From NCBI GenBank assembly GCA_009760855.2, contig WPIO01000058.1, positions 1,511,001-1,575,000 on the forward strand: a DNA stretch of 64,000 nt, read 5' to 3'. This DNA comes from Cristatella mucedo. Taxonomy: Eukaryota > Bryozoa > Phylactolaemata > Cristatellidae. Below, piece after piece: positions 1-11,639 of the stretch (within the stretch, counting starts at the first letter, position 1; the number at the start of each line of letters is the position of its first letter). Below the pieces are notes generated by a model. The model was not told where the DNA came from. It made no database searches and worked only from the letters and a program-made list of their open reading frames with translations. Both the position numbers and the translations under genes were made by a program.

Positions 1-239
1 AAAGTAATTCGTCGAACCCAATGTATAACCGGAGGCGCGGTCAGTTAACCAGGCATTGGCTCACTAGAGGTCTAGCGGAGTGGCCGAAGGTAAGCCAGCA
101 GCCTAAGCTTGGCGGTCTGGCAGTGGCTAGGCGGCGGCGTACTGCTTTGAGCGAGGTGTAGCGGGCCGTGGGTAAAAGTCCTTTGAGGCAAACACAACGC
201 ACGAGCACTTAACCACTGGGCCAAACCAGGTAACTGTAG

Positions 240-890
240 CTAGTCCTAGCTGGGGTCGCGCCGTAACAATGATGTAACAATAGCACACGAGACAAAAGCG
301 TCTGGACAAACACGCCGACAAAAGTGCAAAATGATAGAAACTCCGACAAATGCTCGCATGACTAAAGCACGCAACTAAAATAATAATTTTTGTAAGTACA
401 TACATTAATTGATTTAACCGGCTTTTTGTCTACCACATTAATTACTAATATACCTAAAAGAATCAGATATTGCGTAGTGCGGCTGGTGTGGAAATTACAA
501 TAGTACTTGCAGTTTTGTCATGCATTAATAATGCAAGCTCTGAATCCTGCAAATATAATGCCATATTCTGAGAATTCCAGTCAGAATGCCTGTTCAACCC
601 TCATTCCTGGAGCACAGCTAGTTGGATGCTCGTTTGATCTCGGAGAGAATCTTTGGCGCAAGGTTTAAGATTTCAATCTTGCAAAAATAACGTGACGACG
701 AAATCGTGCGAAAGTCAAAATAGTTTTAGCTCTAGGCTCCGTTCCTATGACGGATTTTTCTGCTGACTGCCCTTCTCTAATAGCACTATTGATCAAAAGA
801 AGACATACATTGGCTGAAAGCTAAGAGGTCACAGTGCAAATCCGAGGTTTAATTTGTAACTGTATAATGTTTAGGGTCCTGCGAATAACT
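240..890. other. No gene seen; possible SINE head relic before it
   Basis: AT-rich non-coding sequence. Near 200-228, GAGCACTTAACCACTGGGCC and AAACCAGG look like the complement of a SINE2 A-box region, but the rest of a SINE is not recognisable. Confidence 0.4.
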
Positions 891-1011
891 ACAATACAGC
901 TGCCATGTCCACAATAAAAGTGTGAACCCGGCGATTTAGATTCCAAAATATAAATTATAGTGTCACTGTCACTGTCACCCACCAAATTTTATGCAATTGC
1001 GCCTGAGCGTT

Positions 1012-1925
<914 letters not shown>

Positions 1926-2816
1926 TGATCTCGTGCTATGCAAAATGCCCGGATCAACCAGCTTACGTGCACTTTCGAACGGCGATGCGGCTGCCATTTC
2001 CAAATAAAGCTTTGTGGAACTGTGGTTTTGGTTGCAAATTGTAGAGAGCCGTATTCCAGGTAAACCCACCACATTTTATGGAATTGCCTTTGAGCGTTCT
2101 CTCGTTATGGCCTCAAATGGCCCGAACCAGCCAGCCTCGCTAAATATTCAAACTGCGATACAGCTGCCATTTCCATAGTAGGTGCTGTAAAGCTGTGGTT
2201 TCGATTCAAAATTATAGAACAAGTTTTTTGGGTTTACCCACCTAATTTTATGACATTAGGTATACGTGTTATAATGCTATGACTTCCAATAATCCGGGTC
2301 GTCAGAGACCGCCGTATCAATATAGGGCGTTAGCTCGATCACATAGTGCCGCTGGGTAAACCGGGAACACTGTCCACGATAAGCAATCAAAACCGCAGTT
2401 TTTCGAGGCTTATTGATAAATTAGTAGCTTCATCGCAGCTCAAAAATGCAGAGTGGGACGGACCATTGCATGAGAGTGGGCAGGGGCTATAGCGTGAAAT
2501 GTGGTTTGTAAACACTGAACACTGTTTTTGATTACATGAAATCAAAACCCCCGTTGCTCGACGCTTGCTGCTGAAATGCCAACTGTATCGTAGTTCGATC
2601 ATATACAGAGGCTGGCTAATCCAGGCCATTGGAAGCCATAGCACGAGAACGCCCATGCGCTATGCCAATTGATTTGGTTGGTTAGCACGGAGCACAGCTA
2701 TCTATATTTCGGAATGAAAACCATGTCTTCGCGATGCCAATTGTGTAAATTACCGCTGCAGAGCAGTTCAGTTAAGTACGGAGGCTGGCTGGCCAAAGCG
2801 ATTGGAGACCAGAGCC

Positions 2817-3003
2817 CAGCGATTCTCAACATGTGGATCGCGATCCATTTGGGCGTTGAACGATCCTTTCACAGGGGTCGCCTAAGACCATCGCAAAACA
2901 CACGGTTCCACATTTTGCACATGATAATTTTGTGGTTGGGGGTCATCACAACATGGGGAACTTTATTAAAGGGTCGCGGCATTAGGAAGATTGAGAACCG
3001 CTG
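2817..3003. mobile_element. SPIN-like hAT MITE, complete 187-bp copy
   Basis: The left end CAGCGATTCTCAAC and the complement of the right end (CAGCGGTTCTCAATC) form terminal inverted repeats. Inside are CGAACGATCCTTTCACAGG, GGGTCGCCTAAGACCATCG, TTGTGGTTGGGGGTCATCAC and AAAGGGTCGCGGCATTAGG, the order known from SPIN/URR-type non-autonomous hAT elements of vertebrates (recognised from memory). The 8-base flanks (CCAGAGCC and CTAGGGTG) match at only half their positions, so a target duplication, if present, is decayed. Confidence 0.75.
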
Positions 3004-4356
3004 CTAGGGTGTGACTAGGCACAATCGCATGTACTTTTGTTGGTTATCCTGGAGTAATCTCCTCAATAATTTTGAAGTCAAAACTTCTGTTGTGCAAAGC
3101 TTTTTGTGGAAATGGCAGCTGTATCGCAGTTCAACTATTTAGGGCCGCTATTTTTTGGCAAGGACATAAAAGGCCTGAAAACGCGAAAGCGCAATCGTGG
3201 TGGGTTAACCTGAAATACGGTTTTCTATAACTTGGAATGAAAACCGCAGTTGTGGGCAGCTTTTTTTGAAATAGCAGCTTTATCGCCGTTAGAATGTGTC
3301 AGTTGGCTGGCTGAACCGGGCCATTTTAGGTCATAGCGAAAGAAAGCGGAAGCACAATGCATGCAATTTGGTGTGTAAGCTTGTAACAACATTCCGTATA
3401 GTTTGAAATCAAAACCGCAGTGTTTTGATGTCTACAATCAGCCCTCTTCTTAACAGGCTCGACCTAGGAAAATTTGGCTAAACGAACTCGGCCACGGTCA
3501 AGGAAAACAGAATCGAAAATCAAAATGCATCGAAGAAAAATGTCAAAATCCGCATAGCAGTTGTCAGGGTTTAGAGGAAGAGGGAGTCGATGATCCTCCG
3601 GCTCCAGATCGTCGAACTCTTCCGCATCGTCTTCTCAATAGTAATCAGCGTACAGTGTTGCAATTACCAGCTTCTGTATGCCCAAAAATACTTTAAATTA
3701 TAGTATATGAATATAATATTATTTACTTACTCTTATTTATTTCTTTTATTACCTGTCATGTATTTTTTTTAATAACTCATGTACGTGTCTATGTCTCCGC
3801 CAGACCGTGTGATAGTATAACGTGCCATATACCATTCTCGACGCACGAACATTGGACTGACGATAGTAGCTCCGGTCCTTATCTATCTCGCAAGTCGGGG
3901 GCTGAGTGTATTTTGGGAAATGGGAGCTCTATTGCAGTGCATCGCAGTTACTCGTGGGAGCCGAATGTTTGTGCTCGCGTTCTCAACAACCTAGCACGGA
4001 ACAGTCAAGGCAGGAAATTGCCTTCAAGGAATAGAACACAACTTGAGCGCCTAATAAGAAAATAGGCCAACACAAATAGGCTGTCTGGACCGTTTCTTTT
4101 TAACTATATCATTTTAAAATATATTTAAAGCTGGCATTTATTTTCATATGACGTGATTTATGCTTATGTATTTAATTTTTATTATAAAATACTCTGATTA
4201 TGGATATATATTTAAACAATAATTCCTTAAGTTTTTTCTGCTACCTTGTCTGAGCGCTTTAGCCCTGAGCCCTTATGTCGTTGCCCTCTTTTGTTCGCAC
4301 GTTTTAGTCGTCCTGTATGCTATAATTGGGTTACCCCGACGGCGGCCGCGTGCAAA

Positions 4357-4625
4357 AAACTGGTAATATAATGTAACGCATCTCCGTCCGAAACTCCAAA
4401 AAGCCACAAAGATTATGTCGGTGTTACGTTGGAGAGTTTTTTAAAGCGCACTCGCAGCCTATCAGCGGCTTTCACTGCGCATTCACTAGCCAACAGACTT
4501 CGTCTCACAGACCTGGCGCTTCCGATGGCGGCTAAAGAATAGCGGATGCAACTCCGGCGGACGCGCAGACTGCGGAAGAGCACGGCAGCAATTAAGAACT
4601 CACTTCAATGAAACCAAGTAGGCGC
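4357..4625 (-). mobile_element. LINE B fragment (3' region)
   Basis: Similar in order to 33262-33360 and 59094-59290: a TAATATAATGTAACGCATCTC box, AAACTCCAAAAAGCCACAAAG, TTAAAGCGCACTCGCAGCC, then CCAACAGACTTCGTCTCAC. It is read on the minus strand as the 3' untranslated region of LINE B. No open frame remains. Confidence 0.6.
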
Positions 4626-4971
4626 CCTCAAATGTAGACCCGTCTATTCCATAGCTGCCTGCTCCAAAGCGTGCTCCTGCGGCCACAGTTTACTGGTATG
4701 TAAGCCGGATGCTCGTCAGCCATATCATAAATGCCAAGATAGTATTATTAGAGGGTTCGAACTAAACCGACTAAGAACCGGCTATGTGATAATCTGTTAT
4801 TGGGCTACGCTACAAGCGACAGATGCATAATAGCGAGTGAGCTGCGCCCCAGGTTTGTGCCACGCAATTGAGTGGTACTGCGGGCAGCGATTCGGAAATT
4901 TTGAATGCGATGTATGGTGCGGGACGTCTTTAGCCTGTCGTGCCTGTAAATTAGTCCGGTTTATAAATTAG

Positions 4972-5150
4972 ATGCAGAATCTGTATATCACGGTATATGT
5001 GCAATTCATTTGTATAGCACCCCAAGAGAACTTGATCTCTATTCAGGCCCTGCACGTATGCCTCGGAACTCGAGCCAGAACCTCAGCCGGACCTTGGTCT
5101 TGGGGCGGGCATCTTAACCGCTTGACCGAACCAGCTCGGCACGGACTACA
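4972..5150 (-). mobile_element. SINE2 (tRNA-derived), minus strand
   Basis: On the minus strand: an A-box-like GGTTCGGTCAAGCGGTTAAG, a degenerate B box, then a tail (complement of TTGTATAGCACCCCAAGAGA) that resembles the LINE A tail. The match to the copies at 20225 and 63873 is clear. Confidence 0.8.
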
Positions 5151-5544
5151 AGTGCGCTAATGAAGGCAGCAGGCTTAAAATATTTCTGCTGTAAATCGTG
5201 AAGATTTCAACGTTAATCAGATGACCATTGTGGTATATGTGTAGACTGTGAATAAAAATCCATTTACTAGAATAGAGAAACCGATGTGGGGCTTAAGAAA
5301 CCAGAGTTTTAAGATTGTACACGTGGCCATTGAAATGGCTACCGTTAAATCGAATGTAGTTTGTATCTGGGACTTGAATGAAGACGTGAAGAATGACGTG
5401 GTCGTTATCGCTATGCCGTATATAGCCCCTTCGCCGCCCGCGACAATTGTAACTTGTTTCGAAACTACTATTGTGCAAAGTGTTGATGTTATGGAATGGT
5501 GATCTGCTGATGATGGAGAAGATTTTTTCTACTCTGCGATAAAT

Positions 5545-8400
5545 CGTAATGATAATAACAATAATAATAATGCACTTGATAAAGCGCCCTCAGAAAACTC
5601 AATCTCTCTCTAGGCACTTTACATTTGCTGCAAAGTAAAATGCAATTGAATAGTGAGTTATATCATACTTGATAAACAAACAAAATGAATACAATGGTTA
5701 GGGGTGACATGCACAGGGTCAGCATGCAAATGTGGTTAGTGGCAGCATGCACAGTGTCATCACTCATAAGCACATCAAGGACGAATCACAGGGACCCTAT
5801 AAATGCTTTCCTAAATAGGTGTGTTTTAAAGTTCTTTTAAACGTGGTCAAGCCAGGCAATGTTCTGACGCAGGTCGAGAGGGTGTTTCAGGCTTTGGGAG
5901 CATGCGAACTAAATGTATGGTCTCCAAAGGATATGAGGTTTGTACGAGGTTTTTGTAGACTGTTGGATTCCGAAAAGCAAGTAGTACGATGCTTGGCCTG
6001 ATGGGGGAGTATATCTAATAGATAGGCTAGAGCCAAAGAATGAAGTGACCTAAAAGTGAGCGACAAAACCTTGAAGTCAATCCGTTGCTTGACTGGTAGC
6101 CAGTGCAGGTCGGCGAGAAGTGGTGTGATGTGGCAACTGCGATGCTCACCAAAAACAAGCCTAGCTGCCGAGTTTTGCACCAGCTGTAATTGCCTGATTG
6201 CACGTGCCGGTAGGCCAGTAAGCAGTGAGTTACAGAAGTCAAGACGGGTTGTCACAAATGCATGGACTAACGTAGACTTGGTATCCTTAACTAAACAAGC
6301 CCAATTTTTAGCAATGTTATGTAGCTGAAAGTAGGCAGACTTGATTGTGGAGCTGATGTGGTTGTCTAACGAGAGGTCCCTTTGGAACACGACACCTAGA
6401 TTTCAAGCTGATTCAACAGGAGATATGCAGCCAGAGCCAGTTTTGTGGGTCAGCCTTTCCAATTTCTGAATCACACTTGGTTTGCTCAAAATTACTAAGT
6501 TAGTTTTATCATCGTTTAGTTTTAGAAAATTTGCTCCCATCCATATGCTGATGTCATCAATACATGCAGCAAGTGAGTTGACAGAATTCGTGGTGCTCGA
6601 ACGCTGGGAGGGATCATAGCAAAGGTACAACTGAGTGTCATCCGCATTGAAGTGAAATCCTGAGCCGTGATGGCACACTGGGTAAGGCGTTTGCTTTCAC
6701 GACCTCGGTCCCGAGGTCGTGGGTTCGATTCCTGAGGTGGGCGATGCTTTAACGCCACTGCAAGCGGTGGTGATAGGCGTAAAGGCTCTTCTGCCGCTAT
6801 ACAAAAAGAGGCTGTTTAATCAGCTAGTATTAATTATTAATTAATTATTAATTAATGATTAATTAATTAATAATTAAATTCTAGACTATGCTTGGCAATC
6901 ACACCAGCAAGAGGGAGAGTATGAACCGTGAAAAGAACCGGACCTAGCCTGGACCCCTGAGGTACCCTATATTTCAGAGGTACCTCGGATGATCTTTGTC
7001 CATTCGCGTCAATACTCTGGAATCTCCCAATGAGATAGGACCTGAACCATTGCAGAGCAGTGCCAGTGATGCCCAGGAAAGATGAGAGGCGCTAAAAAAG
7101 AACTTTGTGATCGATAGTATCAAAAGCTGCCGAAATATCAAGCAAAACAAGCAGAGATACTCTACCTATGTCTGCATTCCTAAGTAGGTCGCTGTACACC
7201 GTAAGCAATGCTGACTCTATGGAGTGATTAGCTCTAAAGCCAGACTGGAACTGACTAGCATGGTTTGAAGTTTTATTATATGAGTCCAGCTGGTCTGCCA
7301 CAACCCGTTCCAGTGTCTTTGATAGGAAAGGTAGAAGGGAGACTGAGCGGTAGTTGTTAAAGTTCTCTTGGTCTAGTGTCGCTTTCTTGAGAAGTGGCCA
7401 GACTACAGCTTTTTTGAAAGGTTCTGGAGCATGACCTGAGGCTAATGACATATTAATGATGTTAGTTATGCATGGCAGCAGCAGATCGATGCAACGTAGG
7501 AGCAGGACAGTGGGAATATGGTCCAGAGGACTTGTTGTCTTCTTTTATTGGATACGAACTTCAGGATGAGATCACTAGTGACCTGCTTAAATATAGGCTT
7601 TGAGGTACTGCCAGGAATTGGGGAACAGCATTCTAGGGGGGGGGATGTTTTCATCGCAAGGATGGACTCCCTGATCTTGTCTATCTTCTGCACAAAGAAT
7701 CAAGAGAAGCGATCGGCTAGATCATTACAAGGATCCTCAGGTAAGGAGCTAATCTGGGAGCGGTTGAGGATTGAGGAGATGGTTGATCGTCAGCATCAGC
7801 ATTTTTGGATTGTGCATCTGTGATTCAAAAGTGTTTTTAGAGAAGCTAGACTTGGCCTTTGCTAGGATCAATTGGTACGACCTACAGTAGTCTTCATATG
7901 CCTGTAGGTGGACAGCCAGTCCTGATTTTTTGTATGCTTATTTAAGCTTTCGCTAAGGAGACCTGGCTAGTTTAATGTGTGTGGTAAACCATAGGCCGTC
8001 TGGGCGGGGGCGCACATTGGGCTTAGTCAGAGGTGCAAACTCTTTGAGCGTGTCAGCTAGTGTCGTGTTGTAGCGATCTACCAATGATGACAGATCAGAG
8101 GGATGACTGAGCAGCAGAGGCGAAGCCGACATTCTCGCACGTACACCATCGATTTCAATGGTTTCGAGGTTTCGCGATTCACTGATTATTTTAGAGGAGG
8201 AGGTGGGCACACACTGTAGATTAAATGAGGTCGGCATGTGGTCAGATAAGCAGGATTTCATAATCAATTGGTGATGGCAAAGTGCAGTTGTATGAGAAAA
8301 TCTGGTTGAGTGTGTGACCCTTGTTGAGACTAGGGCCATGCACATGAGCCACAAGAGACAATGAGTCAGTCAATTCACGATGCGAGTCGTGTGAGAGCTG
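5545..8400 (-). pseudogene. LINE A (L2/CR1-like), long broken copy on minus strand
   Basis: From 3' to 5' on the plus axis: a tail with (ATT)n at 5545-5640, then the C-terminal domain (5887-6390: R-L-D-F-C-N-S-L-L, H-W-L-P-V-K-Q-R-I-D-F), the A-D-D-T-Q-L-Y block (6403-6678), the L-D-I-S-A-A-F-D-T-I-D-H block with F-R-A-N-H-S (7092-7451), a linker (7466-7693), and the C-L-S-D-H-M-P endonuclease motif (7953-8354). Together these are endonuclease plus reverse transcriptase of a non-LTR retrotransposon. It is inactivated by frameshifts, a SINE1 at 6662-6828 and N for Y in the Y-A-D-D motif. It is the most complete LINE in the window. Confidence 0.9.
6662..6828 (+). mobile_element. SINE1 inserted into LINE A
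   Basis: GAGCCGTGATGGCACACTGGGTAAGG head, the palindromic CGACCTCGGTCCCGAGGTCG, B box GGTTCGATTCC, then the body to GAGGCTGTTTAATCAGCTAG and a TTAATTAA-rich tail to about 6875. LINE sequence resumes on both sides; AAATCCT on the left and AAATTCT on the right may be the target duplication. Confidence 0.92.
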
Positions 8401-8504
8401 GAAGCTCTTTTTAGGCGCTCAATGAGACCCCTGCTTCATAGACGATTTGACAATGCCCTCATATAGCTACGTGCCTTACATGAAGCATTACGACTACGGA
8501 GACG

Positions 8505-8650
8505 ATATCTCCTCGTCCATTGCCGGGCATCTCCTTGTCTATGCCCTTGTCTATCATCATGTCTATCTCCTTATCTATATTCTTTTCTAGCTCCTTGTCT
8601 ATTCTCTTGTCTATCTACTTGTCTATCTCATTGTCTATGTGCTTGTACGT
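8505..8650 (+). repeat. Minisatellite with a 12-base unit (CTTGTCTATCTC)
   Basis: About eleven imperfect units such as CTTGTCTATCTC, CTTGTCTATTCT and ATGTCTATCTC follow one another. The region starts in CTCCTCGTCC-like variants. It ends 45 bases before the donor of the minus-strand candidate exon. Confidence 0.85.
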
Positions 8651-8694
8651 TTTGACGACGACTCCTAGCTTTTAGTTCAATCGGGGAAGCTTAC

Positions 8695-8832
8695 CTCATT
8701 CTGATTTATCATTATGCCTAGCGCCAACATTCGTCTTGAAAGATTCCGTTGACTTTGAATCTTTGTGAATTCAATGCCGCGATCTTTGCCTGTCTGTATA
8801 TCAACTAGCTTCCTTCGTTTGTCTGCGACCAT
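8695..8832 (-). CDS. Candidate first coding exon of an unrecognised minus-strand gene
   Basis: Read on the minus strand, an ATG at 8832 has A at -3 and G at +4. It opens a 46-codon frame (M-V-A-D-K-R-R-K-L-V-D-I-Q and so on) ending at a consensus donor (AATGAG|GTAAGC at 8695/8694). The frame is open upstream to a TAA near 8929, with no other ATG. About 400 bases further 5' lies a CAAGATGGC-like motif (see 9225-9245). No family is recognised and no second exon was found. It may be chance. Confidence 0.3.
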
Positions 8833-9224
8833 GCTACGCGTGCTGTATTTGCACGTCGTAAAACCTTCGTGCTCCGATTGGAAACAAGGTGATAGGGCAC
8901 TGACTGCTCCGTGAAAATCCGCCACGATTTATTTAGTGCCCCTCAGATTTTATAACCCGCATGCTATAAAATTGAATGAAATACCGACAAGGCTAGATCG
9001 GCAAGATGATGACAGGGGTGAATCTGAAAATTTGTAAGCTGCAAAAGTACAGGCACCGGTTCCGGAAGGTGTGCTCCTTCTTGCCCCCTATCTGGCTTCT
9101 CGTTTTCTATTTTATTCGAAGGTTTGAAATATATATGAAGACTAGAGCTTACTTCCTGTGGACTCGCTCTGCTGAGTCGTATTAGAATTACACGTCTGGT
9201 GCCCGTCCCTCCCTGTAGTACTGG

Positions 9225-9245
9225 ACGCCATCTTGACGGAAGGAC
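9225..9245 (-). promoter_or_regulatory. YY1-like motif (CAAGATGGCG) in a GC-richer segment
   Basis: The plus strand reads GACGCCATCTTGACGG, so the minus strand carries CAAGATGGCG, the consensus of YY1-type core-promoter sites that often sit just after transcription starts. It lies upstream of the minus-strand candidate exon at 8695-8832. Only motif similarity supports this. Confidence 0.25.
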
Positions 9246-9654
9246 GGACGGACTTTCTCGGTTAGGTAGTAGAGGTAGCGTCGTCGCAAAAGGCACTCAC
9301 CAGTCACCATCCCAGTGAGGTGCTAGTTACTGGAAAGTCCGAGGGTTCTGGAGACGCATCGAAGCCAAGCCTGTTGGTGCATCAGCTGATATTAATGAAG
9401 GTGAAAATAATACAGTTACGGCGACAACGATGAAGAAGTCAACTAACATTTCTCATTACTTACTTATGTTAGAGCCTGTGGAGATGGCAAAGACGACCTG
9501 AGGAAAATTAAAAGAGACCGCTATAACGATATGTTTGATGGTTTCTGAAAATTTCTCAATATGTTCCTTTATTATCCTGGCCAAGGAGGGCAACAATTTA
9601 GAGGGGAAACAAAAACCTTTTCGTTCTTCATGAGTTGGATTATAAAAATAAAAA

Positions 9655-9825
9655 ATACGAGCTGATTTAGCAGCCTTTTTTGTATAGCGACAAAAGAGCC
9701 TTTACGGCTATCACCACCGCTTGCAGCGGCGATACAAAATCCCCACCACAGGATTCAAATCCACGACCTCGGGACCTAGGTCGTGAAAAGCAACCACCTT
9801 ACCTAGTGTGCCATCACGGATTATA
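9655..9825 (-). mobile_element. SINE1, minus strand
   Basis: The complement reads CCGTGATGGCACACTAGGTAAG, a palindromic head, a B box region, then the body with CGCTATACAAAAAAGGCTGC. Mutated compared with 23526 and 49678 (for example ACAAAATCCCC in place of AAAGGATCGCC). Confidence 0.88.
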
Positions 9826-10109
9826 AAAGCCCTGATGTTATCCGAGCTTCCTGGATTACAATTATTAGGAGCCGGATGTGTCATAATCTATGTTTACACG
9901 TCCGCTTTTACTTTGGGTGGCTAAAGTGCAAATACAAAAAAATGCAGCGAAAGCATTTCGGTTGGTTAGGGATTATCTGCACAGCGGCAGCACTCATCAG
10001 CTACACAAAGCACACGTCACCTGGATGGAAAAATGCAGTGAAGAACATATTAGTGTTAAGCTACTTTTGTCTAGGAATGCGATATCATGATGTCAGTCGT
10101 GATTGAACT

Positions 10110-10345
10110 CTGGCTTTATATCCTAAGGACTTAAGGTATGTTCGAGACAAAGGTAAGCAATTTCAGTCAGAAGAGCAGGTGGTGCGGTTCTTAGCCAAAT
10201 TTGAAAGTAGTTCAGACAGCCGGTACGAGAGAGTGACTGCTCTAACAATACCATAAACTTGAGACACTGCTTAACGGGGAGCCAGCGAGAAAAGATGTCT
10301 TGTGACAATTGCGACATTCCCGACAAACAAGAATAGCTCCAGTGC
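10110..10345 (-). pseudogene. Old LINE reverse-transcriptase fragment
   Basis: The minus strand encodes S-R-W-L-P-V-K-Q-C-L-K-F (around 10260-10290) and follows the C-terminal LINE A order (GAAGAGCAGGTGGTGCGGTTC and GGGAGCCAGCGAGAAAAGATG correspond to boxes in the younger copies). It is heavily mutated and has no tail. Confidence 0.6.
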
Positions 10346-11639
10346 TCTCTTGACGGTTTTGATGCTTTGCTATCATCTTCACGATGTTATCGAGGCAGCT
10401 AGGACTCGTTCGCCTTGCTTAGAAGCGCCAGCTCTACCACTATTTGTCACTCGAATGCAAGTACCGGGAGCCGTTTATTTTCATTCTCTTGTGGTAAAGC
10501 ACTTAAGTTCAGCGATCCACTACAGTGCACCCGCGATTGGGCACTCCTTTCCCCAGGGACCGCTGGGAGATTGTCTACTTAATAAGTCATTTGTACGGAC
10601 TCTCAGACAGGAAGGAAACTCAGACCTACGATGACCGGTTTGATGGTGGTAGCATTCTGGTCTCGGCTAAAGTGTCACATAGGCGCTATGGCGCCTTGCT
10701 GTTTACAGTTTATCTATTGGCAAGCGAAGTCCTATAGCCAGCAGAACTTGAAGGTTCGATATTTCAGGAACTGGAATAAGTGACAGTAGTCGCTTAGCGC
10801 TCGGTATGGCATGGCGTACAGGTGCTAGGATTAAGCCAATTTGAGGTTCTCGCTTCCTCTGCCGAATTCGAGGCTGACCGTTCAAGGCCCCGACCTCGGG
10901 CTACTTGCTCTAAACCTCGTCGAAGAACTGTCTGCCTCTTTATCTCGTAACATTTTTTATCGACGGGCCATGAGCTTATGTTTGGTGTGTTGTTTCAGCC
11001 TATACTTTTCCAGGTTATTGGGGCTTGACCAATATTGTGGACTCGCGGGAAATTCGGATGTCAATGCTGCTCCAGCCAGCCACCAACAGCTAGGCATTGC
11101 TAGGTCATTTCATCTTTCGGTCGATGTTTCCCCACGGTTGATCATTTCGGCCCATATTTAGAATTAGGAGCCACCATCGTAATCAAATCAGAAGCTTTTG
11201 TGGTCGTACTCTTGAGCGTGTAGCCAATCTAGTTTTAGAACGTAATCTGCCGGCCGCCCATGCTAGATCGATCTGCAGCGAGCATTTTCAGCTGCTTTCA
11301 GGTGCTTCGTTTGAACGGCCGCAGCGTAATAGGATTCGTTAGTAGATTGCAACCTTCTCTTGAATAGGATACCGTTCAGCACCTCTGTATTTGCGCACTC
11401 ATTTGGACAGTTGATTACTGCTTCGGCTAGCGAGGCCGTCGTGCGGCTTCGAGCCATCGGACTTCGCTTTTCAGTTCAAGTTTTCACACACGGATGACCA
11501 GTTGCTCGTGGCTCACACTCCGGAAGATTTACTTATAAGTTCGAATATGCAATGAGCATCGCCTATCCATACTTGCGCGCCATGTTGTTGATGCTACTTT
11601 AGCCCTGATGAACAACCAACGGAGTATCTTGCTAAATCT
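10346..11639. other. No gene or repeat recognised
   Basis: Mixed-composition sequence with short open frames (for example 10302-10634 and 10841-11161) that have no recognisable domain, no clear splice signals in frame and no match to the repeats of the window. Confidence 0.5.

Noticed and set aside
6664-6740. Functional tRNA gene
   Set aside because: A and B boxes are present, but the anticodon arm is replaced by a palindrome, acceptor stems do not pair and the same sequence recurs as a SINE at many sites.
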